From assembly GCF_035582795.1 (NCBI RefSeq), contig NC_134367.1, positions 5,814,062 through 5,878,061 of the forward strand: a DNA stretch of 64,000 nt. The letters run 5' to 3'. Both the position numbers and the translations under genes were made by a program. Numbering within the stretch: the stretch's first letter is position 1; each line of letters starts with the position of its first letter. Below are positions 1-12,337 of this stretch, piece after piece. A model generated the notes under the pieces. It did no database searches, was not told where the DNA came from, and saw nothing but the letters and a program-made list of their open reading frames with translations. The stretch comes from Mycteria americana (Eukaryota > Chordata > Aves > Ciconiiformes > Ciconiidae).

Positions 1-3000
1 TTCACATGACCTCCATTAACCTACTATCTAAGGCTTTTCCACATATTTATCTTCAAAGGGAGAACCAGATCAAAATGGATTTTTTAGTCTTTTTCCAGCT
101 CTAACATTTCAGAAAAAAACCCACTCAGTTTAAACACTGTTTTTTAACTTGGGGGTTGGAGACAAAATGATGAAAATAAATTATTTCTTCATGAGCAAAA
201 TAAGCCCCTATTCTTTACACTACTTCTTGCCAGGAGTTGCCATCAGCTGTGGAGAGGCTAAACCTCCATTTCCAGGTCTTTACTAATTCAGAAGAAAATG
301 GACATCATCTGAAAGATGTCAGTGCCAGACTGTTCATGAGTTATGGCACAGCTGTTTGATGTTTGCAAGATCACCAGGATGAACACCATCAAGGAGGCTC
401 AACTCCTCCAGGTGAGACGCACACACTTCAGAAGAAGGCAGAACCCTGTTGTACCAGAGACAGGACATTCATTCACATCTAACGTTCACCAAAAAGGCCC
501 ACAGTTATAATCACAAGAGTACTTAGTCTGTTAGTCTGCCCAATACCTTGGACAGTTTGGGCACACTACTGTCAGACACACCAGCTCACTGACTGCTTCT
601 CACCCTGAGAAGAAACAGAAACTCTCCCTCCACCGCATGACACTTGCATCTGTAAAGTGCCAATTTCTTCTTTAATCATTATTTCTCTCTCATTTCCCTG
701 CTATTTTCTGTTGACCTTCTTCCAATGCTGAAAGGCCAACAATGCTACAAGTCAAACAGCCCTGAAAATTTATTTCACAAATATAGATGTATCTGACACA
801 GCCTACCATATGCGAAGAAACAATAGTTATGTACTTGTTTTAGCAGATTACTTCTCAGGAAAAACCTTAAGCCAAGCTGACCTGAGTCCAGAGGGTCATT
901 AAGATTATTCCCAAATATTCTGCAAATGGATAACCTCAGTAATAAAGCATGCACCCGTGGCAAATAGCTGGTGCTTTTATAATGAACCTTCTGACTTGCT
1001 ATTAAACATTGCATAACCACTGTCTGCAAATTCCAGCTGTCAGAGGGCTCCCACCTCCTGGCGACAGTAAAAGGAAGTTAAAATTGACTGAGAGCCAAAA
1101 TAGCCCTAGGCTGATACTGCTTCAAGCCTCTGCATCTGCTCTCTCCCCATAGGCAGCGTGGGAGTCGAGTGGTACTATGGGTTCAGGCCCAGCATCCTCA
1201 GGGTGCCACCCAGATACACCAGGGCTCATTGGCAGAGTGCTGGCGCAAAGAACATCATTGTTTACTGAGCAATCACTACAGGGTGCGTAGGGGACCCTTC
1301 CCAAGCATGATGATGGACACCTCTTTTCTATGTGCTTATTTTTGTGCTTTATTTTGTGCTTTATCTACGTGCTTTATTTTCTGTGCGCTATTATTGCTTA
1401 TTTCCTGACTCTTCTATTGACTATGACAAATAGAAAGTTTCGGGAATAGACATTGCAAAGAGAATTTCCCCCAAACCAAAGTCTTACACATCATTGGAAA
1501 CCTGCTCATCACAGATCGGAAGGGGCCCTCCCAGATATTGCTTGTATAAACCTTATTTTTCTTTCTACTGTCCCACCGCGCAGTCAATGAGTATTTGTGG
1601 TGGTGCTCTCTGTCTAAACTTCAACCCAGGTGCCGAATGACATGTATAAACCAAACTCCACCTAAAAGTGCAATAGGAGGAAAACTTCAAATACGACATA
1701 ATTCATTCCCTTTACTGTCGGTGCCCTTTTATCACATCACCATATAATTTCTGATTTCTCTCAAAAATATTTTTGGCATTTAAAAAGAATCACCCCACTT
1801 ATGAAGAATTCTTATTATTTTGGGACTAATATACAAAGTATGACCAGAAAAGAAGAGGTTAAGGAGACGCACAAGATCACGTATGTCTCTGTGAGAATCC
1901 ATTGCAAGGACATCAAAACGTCTAGGCTGCGGCCACAGCCTGCTCCAGTACTGAGTCTGTAGACCCCAGTATGCTCCTTTTTCTTTCCTGAAGGAAAAGT
2001 CATCTTCTCTTCACATAGCAGATGGCTCCTCACGCTGTTCCATTAACTGGCAATACTTCTAGGAGCAGATAGAGAAGATAAATCCACTTCCATGAGAATT
2101 TCAAGTTCTTCCCGTCAACACCTTTCTGAAGGCAAGAAAATAGAAGCAGCAAAGCTCATATTAGTGCTTCAGTGAGCTCCCCACGCTGGATATACTTTGA
2201 GGGTTTTCAACTGAAAAGTCAACAGTCTCATCTGAACTGACCCTGCTCTTTCCTCCAGGATCTTTATTTCCCTAGGCAGCCTGAAATTCTGCCTTTCATA
2301 TGGCAGGATTCTAAGTTGCATGACCACCTCAGGCTCTTTGCTGAGGTATCTCTGTTTATCAAATGGTTATTTTCTGTCTTCAAACCAAACAACCACTGGA
2401 TGTAGTTACCTGGAAATTATTCTCCCTCTCGATAAATGTAGGATCTCCACAGCTTCTGTAAAAATGGCCTAATTGGGCTGAATGAGATAGAATCTAGAGG
2501 TAGACATCTAGCCTTATCGAAGGCAATGGCAGAATTTACCTGGATTTGAGAAAGACAAGGATTATAATCTTGATATATTCAGTAATCCTAAAATACTAGG
2601 GTGCCTTAAACCCAGATTGGCCTTTGAATCCATGGTGTATACAGCTGCGCACCTGCTCACACACTAACAAAGCACTATTGTTTCCTGCAATTTTCACTTT
2701 TCTATGTTCTTGCAGAAATTCTCCGTTGTATGCCATAGCTCCCTCCTGCCAGGAATCCCTGCTTTGCTCAAAAAATATATTCAGTTCTTAAAAATTGATG
2801 AAGTAGAATTGTAGCTTGGTTTTCTGAAACCAAATCCGCCAGCCCTGTGTCAGTGACTCAGGTACACGTACTGTCTTTCAAATGTCACTGCACATACAAG
2901 TGACATTCTTATATTTAATGTAGTATGAAACTCAGAAAGCTAAAATAATAATGGAATGTTTGAATATTAGTGAAATTAAATGTCTTAATCGACCTTTTTG

Positions 3001-3238
3001 CCCTCCTTTTAGAAAATCTTGTAATTTTTAGTCCAGGACCTGCTGATAATTCAAAATCCTTTGTGCCCTAAAAGGATGTGTGCCTCCTACTCTGCTCCAG
3101 GCATATATTTAGCAATGGGAGGTGCCTGCCATTAAATCATCCTGTCAGGTACACACTGCAAGTCAAGTTACCCTGGAATTAGCCCATAAATGTGTTGAGC
3201 ATCACCTCCTTGCAGACCTGCAGGCATCCAGTCCTTCC
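1..3238. other. Gene-free stretch
   Basis: AT-rich intergenic sequence. The open frames are short, show no family motif and lack splice partners I could find. RHAG, which follows GLYATL3 in human, was not seen here. Confidence 0.5.
1328..1405 (+). repeat. Degenerate GTGCTTTATTTT repeat
   Basis: About five imperfect copies of a 12-16 base unit resembling GTGCTTTATTTT. No gene or element association was seen. Confidence 0.55.
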
Positions 3239-3451
3239 AAAGGTCTATGTACATAAAAGTACATAGTACATAAATGTACTATGTACATAAAATGTACTAT
3301 GTACATAATATATACTGTAATATAATAATAATAATAAAATGTACTATAAATAATAATAATAAAATGTACATAATAATAAAATGTACTATGTACATAAATG
3401 TACTATGTACATAAAAGTACATAAATGTACATAAACAAAGGTCTATGTACA
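3239..3451. repeat. AT-rich palindromic tandem repeat
   Basis: Variants of TGTACTATGTACATAAA, each containing the palindrome ATGTACAT, repeat through the segment with an AATAATAAT-rich core. The outermost 16 bases, AAAGGTCTATGTACAT, occur at both ends (3239-3254 and 3436-3451). A single-stranded form could fold into many hairpins. Confidence 0.85.
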
Positions 3452-3541
3452 TTTACCTTTCTCACTCACCTATGTCGTTGTTAGTTAGATTGCATTGTTA
3501 GTGATGCCAAAGGATGCAAGGAAGAAAACCAGCAAGCCAAT

Positions 3542-3588
3542 TGTCGTGGTTTGCCCAAACCAACTCTATCTCAGCTGAAACCAGGACA
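3542..3588 (+). mobile_element. Miniature remnant of an ERVL LTR
   Basis: Only 47 bases, starting TGTCGTGGTTTGCCC and ending CAGCTGAAACCAGGACA. These are the two ends of the same LTR family as the element at 18442-19032. It is flanked by the 5-base direct repeat CCAAT (3537-3541 and 3589-3593), the length ERVL elements use. It is a strongly shortened fossil. Confidence 0.72.
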
Positions 3589-4744
3589 CCAATCGGTTGG
3601 CTTCTGTGTGAAGCTTTGAAACTAGGTGAAGCCAGAGCTCATATTATTTGAATTTTTAGCAGACTGACAGCTGCTGTTCAGAGGCTCCCTGGCAGCTGTT
3701 TGGCCAGCAATATGCCACTGCTATGCTTCTAGCCCACATCATCTGAATCAAAGGAGATCTGAGTGACAGTGTTGACATAAGTCAAGCCAGCAGCTTAGAG
3801 GACAGGCAAACCTTGGAGGAAGAAACAGTCTCTTGGGTATTAACCAATCTATGTTTTTTACTTGGATCTGTGTAGAATGTATTTTTTTCCTCTCTTGCTT
3901 TCTGTAATATACTTCCTGGGCATATGCTGTTTGCATAAAACCTTCACAGTAATGGTGCCAATTACTTAGTCCAAGGGTGCCAAGTCCTTTCATACAGGAC
4001 TAAGGACACCCTTGCTGTCAGTATCAGAAGAAATAGGCAGAAAACATAATGACCAGGCCCACGGTTCCTCCCCAGTCCCTTCAGCGGCTTTCCGTAGGCT
4101 TGGTTCTCTAGGGTCCTTCCCCTGAAGCTCGTGGCTCATTCTCTCAAGCAGAGAGACCAACCTAACCTTGTTTCTCCGAGAGGTTAACCCCTCAAATCTT
4201 CTTTCCCTTCCCCCCATGGCTCATCTCTCTCTTTCCCTCTTTTGCTCTGTTTCCCAGACAAATTCAGGAACGAATCTGCACAGCTTTACAGGGTCCCCTT
4301 CCACCACCTGGACTCTTTGTTCTGCCTTTGTCTGTCCTCCACCTTTCTGCTCTCCTTCCTTTGCCAGACAGGACTGCCAAAACTGGTTCTCACTCAGGCT
4401 TTAGTTAATCTCCTTTTCAAAAGGAAATAGGACTCCTTTTATTCTGGACCTGACTCTTGTGAGGTGCTGCAATCAAGGCCCCTTTCAGTTCAGTAGCTAA
4501 ACACAAGCTTGAGGCTAAATCTTAATAGTCCCCATTAAGCATTTAATTCAGGTCTGTGAGGAACCTTACCAGCAGTGCTGGGTACGTTTGCACAGAGATA
4601 TCCGCAAAATACTAGAGATGATACATAGCAAATTCACCAGCAAGCAGCACCTGTAGACACACATCCCCTTCACAGTCACATCCCGCTTGCAGTCACACCC
4701 GTTCAAATCCAAAAGGTGAAACTGTGGTGCAAAACAAGAGTGCC

Positions 4745-4880
4745 GATAGATTCACAGGCTCACACGACTGCAGGATAATTCAGGTTGGAAGAGACTGCAG
4801 GAGGCCAAAGCAGAGTCAGTGGTGAGGTTAGATCAGGCTGCGCAGGGCTTTATCCAATCTGATTTTGAATCCAGATGGAT
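4745..4880 (-). mobile_element. CR1 3' fragment
   Basis: Plus-strand text TTCAGGTTGGAAGAGACTGC followed by a diverged match to the CR1 3' region through GATTTTGAATCCAGATGG, so the element runs on the minus strand. It is old and short, and ends about 220 bases before a solo LTR. Confidence 0.65.
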
Positions 4881-5103
4881 CCAAACACAGTTTTGGACAT
4901 AAATAGGTGTAACAGAAAGTATAATACCTCTCCGGGTCAAAGTTAAATGCCAAGATGGTATAATAAGCCTCCCACTGTTCTGTTTTCCAGTGGAGATGTG
5001 GTTTTGGTACACTTCTCAGCCTGAGATCCAGGCTCTTTAGATGAGCTCTTATGGCACGATGCTTATTGCTCTGTTTTGCCATGAGCAGAAGGCACTGGTG
5101 CGT

Positions 5104-5695
5104 TGTTGTGGAACTGTTATCCCACAAGCGTGAGGTCGTTTGCCTGGTGTGCGGAACGCCAATATACACACAGGGCAGAGGTATTTTATTCCATGTCTGC
5201 GCAGAGATGGGTGCTAGGTGGTAGCTCCACAAAGCTAGCACAAAGTTCAGTCACACAGGTACAGTATTTATACAGTCTGGTTATGCATATGCATACGTAA
5301 TTACACAAAGCAGTTTTCTGTTGGTCTACATCTCTCTTATTTCAACTTAAAGCTACAGTGCTACTTTAATATTCTGCGCATGCTCAAAGGTGAGGGGTCT
5401 CTGCTTGGGCTGGGGTCTCCAGCTCGAGGGGTCTGACTTTTAGTATTATAATGAGGATAGTTCGCGTGAGGGTGCTTCTTATCACACTTCTACTAGTTGT
5501 TTCATATTGTTCCCAAAACATTTTAATTAGCTTACTTATTTCTTCAGGATGTGCTTCTCTCCTGAGGACAGTAATTCTTGTTTAGACATTCCGCTTTCCA
5601 GCCTGAATCTCCCTTATCAGCTTTACTTAAGCCCTGGCCTTCTACCAGGTCCTGTTAGACTACACTGTTAGACTACAGAGGTAGTCTCCACGACA
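5104..5695 (-). mobile_element. Solo LTR, endogenous retrovirus, class unresolved
   Basis: Read on the minus strand, a sequence of about 592 bases starts TGTCGTGGAGACTACC and ends GTTCCACAACA. It has a TATAAATA box (near 5272-5263) and an AATAAA signal (5190-5185) in the order expected of an LTR. No internal region is attached, and I could not find a clean target duplication. It is a single fossil LTR of moderate to old age. Confidence 0.65.
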
Positions 5696-7219
5696 GTGAC
5701 AAATTGCTCAGAAGGCAAATTATCATTAGAAGACCACCACTGCATTACGGCTTTGCTTTTCTCTGGGGATATATTGGTAAATAGACATGCTGTAACGGAA
5801 AGCTAAGAAATACTGACTAAATAACAAAGTCTAGTGATTCTTAAAATGTGAAAGACTCAGTGTGCTGGACCAGATGCCCTGTGAAACAAGAGTCCTCCCA
5901 TTTTAAACTATCTTCTGCAAGGTGCTGGAAGACGTGATCCAGACTAGTAATTTATACAATAACAGGAACCAACAGAAATACTAAAAGTTATGAATGTCCT
6001 CTAGAATCAACTGCCTTGATTAGCAAAGGATGGTGACCTCCAGCAAGAAAAATTTTCAGAGCTGTTCTTCCCATGCGACTGTGTTCATAGTACCTCAAGA
6101 CACATGCTGTTAGTTAAAAGCACATGCAATTGGCAGGATTCAGCTACAAATTCAGACCCGTGAATTTAGGTGCCTGACTATAAGTGTCTATATGTGCCCT
6201 TGTGACTTAATTCAGCTGTCTAGCTCTTGAGTGTTGTTTGAGATGCTTTATGACAGCCGATGTTCAATGAGTAGTCCAGAAGAGTGTTGGCCTCTGAACA
6301 TCAGGAAGGTGTCTCAAATATTCTAAGATGCCTGAAGTTGGACTAGATGTCCATGCCTAGGCAAGTAAGTAAAGGCTTAGTCTACATTGTCATTATTCAG
6401 TGGAGATCTCCTGAATACAGTCAGTGGAGCCTAGACATTGATTTGACTTGACCTAAACAGACACTTAGGTTTGCTCAGCAGTAATTGAACCATGCCTTTA
6501 GGGTCATTTCAGACACCATCCAGTATTGGAGATACCTGCACAGGGTTAACAAATGTGACATATGTGAGATTTGTTGCCTTCTGGATCAGCCGGTGCAGAC
6601 CAGGAAGGGTACCCCAGGGCACAGCTTGCCTTCAGCCAACTGAATAGAGCCCCCGTTGTATATCATAGGCAACCTGTCTTTGATAGTTGTGCTGCTCAAG
6701 GAACAACCTCTTAGTCGTGTCATTATCCTCCTAGTAGGCTCCTGTGCAAAAGCCGTATCAGCTTTGGCATATACAAGACTTCCATGTGCCCTCCCATGGC
6801 CTTCAGTGATAGCATCCTCATTGTTGTTCCCAATACACATCTATACTTGGACACTCTTGGCTGAGAGACACCGTAGATATCTCACAGCTTCTTTCTGCCA
6901 AATTTTAAGTGAGTTTTAGACTGGTGTGAAAACAGTGAAACTTAATTCCACTCCCAGAAGGAGCATTTGCAAAGCATTTGGAGTTATTTACTGATAGAAT
7001 TGATGGAAGTTACTTCTAGCAAGCTCTCCTGACTTGTGATAAAACACCCATATGTCGAAGTTAAAATCTGCAAGACTTTTTATCCAGCCTTTGCATGTTT
7101 AGCTCTACCATGAGTAGAAGATAGATAGACAGATTTGTCTTAAGCCTAAAGGAGACACACAGTAGAAAGGAAACAGACCTGTTTCTGTATTAGACATTAA
7201 AAGACTTCTTTATAAAATT
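5696..7219. other. Gene-free stretch downstream of GLYATL3
   Basis: No gene or repeat recognised. The small open frames at 6586-6919 overlap on opposite strands and carry no motif. Confidence 0.5.
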
Positions 7220-7225
7220 TTTATT
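7220..7225 (-). promoter_or_regulatory. GLYATL3: Possible GLYATL3 polyadenylation signal
   Basis: AATAAA on the minus strand, about 290 bases beyond the GLYATL3 stop codon. Position is suitable, but one hexamer alone is weak evidence. Confidence 0.4.
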
Positions 7226-7516
7226 TAATTCAGGTTGCTCCTTGCAGGTTTCCCTGCTTCTTAATTTCACATACTAATCGCTTGTAGGCCATGTTAGGGA
7301 AAGGAGAGGCTTGAGAACTTATACCAAGACAGACAGATGGGGTTAGAGATGTCCAAGGATTCTGCAGAGAAGTCATGAGCAGTTAATACCTTTAATTTTA
7401 GGCTTAGACAGGAAACTCTTGTATGATTTCTGATCTCACCTAAATTATTAAATTCCACCAAAGTACTCCTGCACTGCACAAAAACTGATCTGAATGTAGA
7501 AGTTTGTGAGGTTTGG

Positions 7517-10500
7517 CTATAAGTGAGATTTGGCTAAAAATTGAAAAGGTGTATGAATCACTCTGAAAAATGAGCAGGGAAGAAACTGGGCATTCATGCT
7601 TTTCAGCAATGTTATTGATGGTATATTTGTCGCCAGGACGTTACCCTGTGCTGGAAAACCACAGCTATGTAATTTCTTAGCTAAAGTGGTAGCCACAAGC
7701 CTGCTATAACCCTTCCCCCGATGCTCTGGAAGAGTATAACCATGAATCATGGTGGCAAACTGGTCTGTCAGGCTCCAGGAGAGGGGATACCCCTTGTCAT
7801 CCAAGACACAGACACTGGGGAAGCAGCAAATGAGGTTAGCAAGGTACTTCTGGCATCTTAGGTTGCCTCCCCGTGACCAGGTTTTGCTGAGCAGGCTGGC
7901 ATGGGAGATGTCCAGGTAAGCCAGCGTTAATTTAGGGTCCATCCTAAGAGACAGTACAGAAAGTGTATTAGGCAGCAAGCTATGCCTCATATTCTCCAAG
8001 CAACTGCACTAGATTTAAAGCTGTCTTCTCCTGCCAAACAGATTTCCAGGTCTATATCAGAAAGAGAAATCAAAGTGAGCTGAGTTCATTAGACTGGACG
8101 TTTGGGAACAATTATAGAGGGCAGCACCTCTCTATTTTAGGGTTTTGTTTATATAAGCTCCTGAGTCCACACAACACACTCCAGAGATGCCTTATTCTTT
8201 ACAGGAAGAGTGGAGAAAATGTTAAGGAAGGCAAGGAGCCTCAGTGACATACTAGGTGGCACAGGGGAGTGGAAAGGATTTGATTTCCAATCTCTCACCC
8301 TCCAAGACTCTGGATTTCGAATCCACTGCTGAGAAATTTATTCCAGGAAAAATGGAGCCTCTGGTTCCCCTACTCTTCTGCTCTGATGTCAGGTGGATAT
8401 CTCACCCGCAGAGGGATGTTAGAAAACTTAGAAGGCTTCAAGCAGTTGTGTAAAGCCCCCTTGTGAAAAACAAACTTTGCGGGAGACCCAGATCCATCTA
8501 TCAAATCTAAGGAGCTTTGACACAGGAAAGTCAAAGGACATGGAAAGCAGACCTGTGGAACCCATGTATACATGATGAGAGGGGATGGGGACTATTCTGG
8601 AACATAAAAATCCAAAAGTGATAGACTGATTAAAGAAAAATCTTGGTAAGTATTTAAGGTAATAGTTTCCTCCTTGCCAAGTAATTCCTCACTCAGGTTT
8701 TTGACCCAGTCACAGAGAAAGCCTAGCAGTCTTCCTGATATTTTTGATGTAAATGCACTTTTGGGAAATATATTGCTATAGTATCAATAAATGACATGGA
8801 GTGTTTAGACATACTGAGGTCTGACATCTGGCAGCGTGTCCGGGTCTGAATGGATAACCATCTGGAAAGAGGATATTTTCACATCTACCTGCTTAGATAA
8901 AGCCACAGTTCTGGATATTTCACATATTCCATCCTGGAGCCCTGTGTATACAAAGATAAATACTAAGGCACTTTAAAAACAACCCTTTTTTTATTTGAAA
9001 ATAAAGCCCAACAATACACTTTTAATGGAACTAGCCAGGTATGTGAAATCTCCAAAATCCTTAACTAGGTTCCCTCCACACTCTGGCTATAGCTTTACAT
9101 ACGTGAAGGTCAGAAGGCACCACACTTTTCATCTAATCCAATCACGGGAACAATGAGGACACAGACCCTCTCCCAGTGACCTCCCCATCTAACTCCTACC
9201 CTCAGTTTGAGCCACAGTCAATTACCCAGTCCTAATACAAGGATTTCAATCATGGAGGAATCACCTATTCCATAAGCAAGTTCTTCTACTAATTGGTAAC
9301 CTTCACCATTAAAAATGTGTATATTATTTCCCATTTAGGTCTTGTCTGGGTTCAGCTTTCAAACACTGGCTCTCACTAAACCTTTAACTACCGCATTAAC
9401 TACTGCTCAGCTCAGTCTGTATATCGTCTACAGAATCCTAAGGCCAGTAGCAAAATTAAATATAAATAAACATGCCTTCCTGACAGGGAAATAGCTTCAT
9501 CTAATTGAAAGCAGAACTTGAAATGGTAATAGTGAATATGATACGGATGAAATTCAAAAGCTAGAATAGCCATATCCTAGATCTTGTGTTTTACTTAAGT
9601 ACAATAAACCTTTCTACAGAGCAAAATGGCAGGGTCTACACTCCATGAAGACTTTATCTATTCTGTTCCTCTAAACCAAGTAAGGCTGTACTGTACCTTG
9701 TATCTGAAAAATTTGCCCCCAGTTGATGGCATTTGTGTTTTCCAGTAGCTCCTGGTAAGCCTGTAGCTCCTTGTAGAAAACTGCATGAGCATTGGTATAA
9801 TGGTCAAGGTCATCCGCCTCATTCTGGAGAGAAAAAATACAGAAGAATTAAAAATTCTCGCCCTTCCCACACACACACCTTTCACATTGGAATTAAAACT
9901 CCCTGAAAGCCAACCCCAGAGATCTAAAAAAAGTTTTGAGCTTCAGGGTGGCTTCTTTTAGGACATTTTCAGTAGCGACTCTCAAGCAAGACAGTAGAAA
10001 TATCTGTTGCTCTCCACGGTGTCATATTAGCAGAAAGCAGCAATGGTAGTAAGTCTTCATGTACCCAAGGGACAGTAACCCAAACCTGGTGGCAGTTTCT
10101 TGAAATTCTTGCCTAATTCATTGTTCAAAGCTCAGGTCTACTACTGGTTGTCCCAAAAACCATTCTGTGTTATTTTGTTGCTAAGGTCAATGTGTTCAGG
10201 CCGCATCTTTTCTGGTAAACAAAATAGTACCAATGCTTGTTCTCTGCCCCTGAGCTGAAATAGCACAGCCTGGCCTTGTCAATACTATTAAACTCACTTA
10301 GTCACCAAAACAGGTTGGAAATATCCAAACTTCCAATTGGGGATTGTCTGTGTCCTATGCTGACTGCTGCATTGCTGGCCTAGGAGAGCTGGTTGTCCCA
10401 GAGACCACGCCAAGGATTTAATTGTACCCCGTACGAGCCTACACCAACAAAGGCTTGTCTCCTAGCCTGGAGTTGAGGAAGCACCCGCAAATTCATGCAA

Positions 10501-12337
10501 CTGAGAGAATGCTTTATCACGGTGCAGAAAGGGGGCTAAGGCAACGCCCCCTCCCAGCTTCTCTTTGGCACTGCCAACAGAACCAAAAGGCTGCAGAAGG
10601 ACCTTTCTTTCACCTTATAGCCTCATCTGCCCCATCACGAGCTCACTAAGGCTCTTTTTTCTGTCTGTCTGTACAAAGGCTAGAAAGACCAAAGAATCCT
10701 TGGAAAGTTTGGTCAAGTGGAGTGAGTCCAGGTAAAATGTGTCTCTGCACAAGCTGTGCAAGTTAATCTTCAGTCAGTGCAACCAGGATAATTACAATCA
10801 ATTAGAGCATGTACTTTATAAATAAGTTTGGTTATGCTATAATCACTAGGCAGAATGTGTCAGGAAAGAGCAGCACTCCCCACAGTGGGCTTTGTGCTGG
10901 CACCCCCTGGGACATCCTATTGCACTTTATGGTTCCCACCTCCCCCTGTTACACACTTCCCAGATAAAGCTAGCCCCATCCACAAAGCTCTCAGAAAGCT
11001 GAGAGGAAGGCCCCAGTCAGGTTGGATCCACCTCTCAGAAACAAAGATAAAAAACATGTCAATTTACCTCCCTCTGTGGCCGGGTGATAACGGCCTTGAA
11101 GTCTGGCCATGAGTCCACCACCACTTCCTTCCTGAAGGGGTTCCCTCGGTTGATGTTCATCACAGCTCCATAAACCTGCAGGGTGAAGAGCCAAGAGAAG
11201 AAAGACAGTTTGAGACATGTTAACGTGGCACCTGTGTTATAAACCAGAGACTAAACCAGCGACACGGAGCTGAAAGCACACACTTGGATTTTCATACACA
11301 CACACATCACATAGGTTGATACCTACACACTCATCTGTTGCCATGAAAAGCCGAAATCAGGACTCAATAGTCGGGATGACTATTAAGCAGATATTCTTTA
11401 TTGCAGCGCTGGGCAGCACTGGGGATCACTCCGCCACACGTGTTCCACCAGGTTAGCACAACACATCAGTTCATATACAGAAAAATCGTACATATTCATC
11501 AGATTTCCTGAAAAGGGCAGTTTTGTGGTGATGAGTTCCCGGAATTCATTTACATAGTCCAAGCATGCGCAGTAAAATCAGGGTTAGGGTCTTTTCACCC
11601 TCCCAGTGGTCTTCCATAGTCTTCCTCACGTTGTCCGTTAGTTGAACTTTGGGCTTCCTTTGTCCATATATAGTCATTGAGTTAGCTCATCAGTCCTTCG
11701 GCTTCAGAATGTCATAAGGGGGTCAATTTAAACTAGTTCTTTGGTGCTTATCTTCGGCACAAATGTCCTCAGTTCCTGTTATCAGTGATTTAATTAGGAA
11801 GCCTAACGAGCTTGCTCAAGGTCTGTTTAGTCCTATCAGGTAAGAAGTTACAGGAAATGTCCCACCATCAACTCTGCTCAGCAGGTAACTAAAACTATCT
11901 TTGCAGGGGAAGAGAACAAAAGAGAACAAGGATACAAGTGAAACTCACAGTAAGGTCTTAGTCAGGGATTGTCAGGGATTTAACCCTTTCACATCAATAC
12001 GGCATATTACCATGAAGATTAACCATTGCCTAACTATGCCAACCCTAATTACTTTGGAGAGGAGGTGGACCTTCTTAAGTATGTGGATTTGGGTTAGTAA
12101 GCAGGGCCAAACGGATATCACAGATGTAGTCATCTAAACAGCAAATATCAGTCAGTCCAGAAGAAGCACAACCGTCTCCCCACAGCTTTGATTCCCCAAC
12201 AAACGTCCTGATTCACTGATGGAAAGACCACAGAAAATGACAGGTCAGCGCTGTGTTACCTTGAGGGACTCGGGGAAATTCCACCTTAGCATTTTCTCCA
12301 GCATCTGCAGCTTCATGGAGCAGTTGAGCACCAGCAT
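7517..12337 (-). CDS. GLYATL3: GLYATL3, glycine N-acyltransferase-like protein 3
   Basis: Five coding exons on the minus strand: 12337-12260, 11175-11068, 9823-9697, 8941-8815 and 7943-7517. Each internal edge has an AG acceptor or GT donor, phases agree, and the joined frame gives 288 codons, the length I recall for human GLYATL3. The start ATG (12337) gives [17 protein letters not shown], as in the human protein. Residues 27-62 ([13 protein letters not shown], then [13 protein letters not shown]) and 63-104 ([15 protein letters not shown]) are the GLYAT N-terminal domain. The C-terminal GNAT-like domain carries SRGGN (170-174) and [14 protein letters not shown] (217-230), the acyl-CoA binding loop. 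Family members conjugate acyl-CoA to glycine or glutamine, often in mitochondria; the substrate of this paralogue is not shown by the sequence. Exon 4 is short and diverged (about 43 residues). It was placed by its match to the human segment with SKQ, SSF and LPD, and uses a gtatgt donor. No break was seen. Confidence 0.93.
9100..9430 (-). mobile_element. Old CR1 fragment in GLYATL3 intron 3
   Basis: Plus-strand landmarks GAAGGTCAGAAGGCACCA, AATCATGGAGGAATCACC and CCTTCACCATTAAAAATGTG follow the order of the 3' end of an ancient CR1 family read in antisense. High divergence suggests an early amniote or archosaur age. Confidence 0.6.
11336..11870 (-). mobile_element. Solo LTR in GLYATL3 intron 1
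   Basis: Minus-oriented, same direction as GLYATL3. It starts TGATGGTGGGACATTTCC and ends near CATGGCAACA, with a GCAATAAAGAATATC polyadenylation region (hexamer at 11402-11397) near its 3' end. This is the layout of a retroviral LTR. No internal region and no clear target duplication were seen. A fossil, inserted between coding exons 1 and 2. Confidence 0.62.

Noticed and set aside
1-7200. RHAG, expected beside GLYATL3 by analogy with human
   Set aside because: No ammonium-transporter motif or multi-helix exon was found on either strand.
8370-8573. A minus-strand open frame considered as the missing GLYATL3 exon
   Set aside because: It has no similarity to the family and its phase does not fit. 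The segment at 8941-8815 fits in both sequence and phase.
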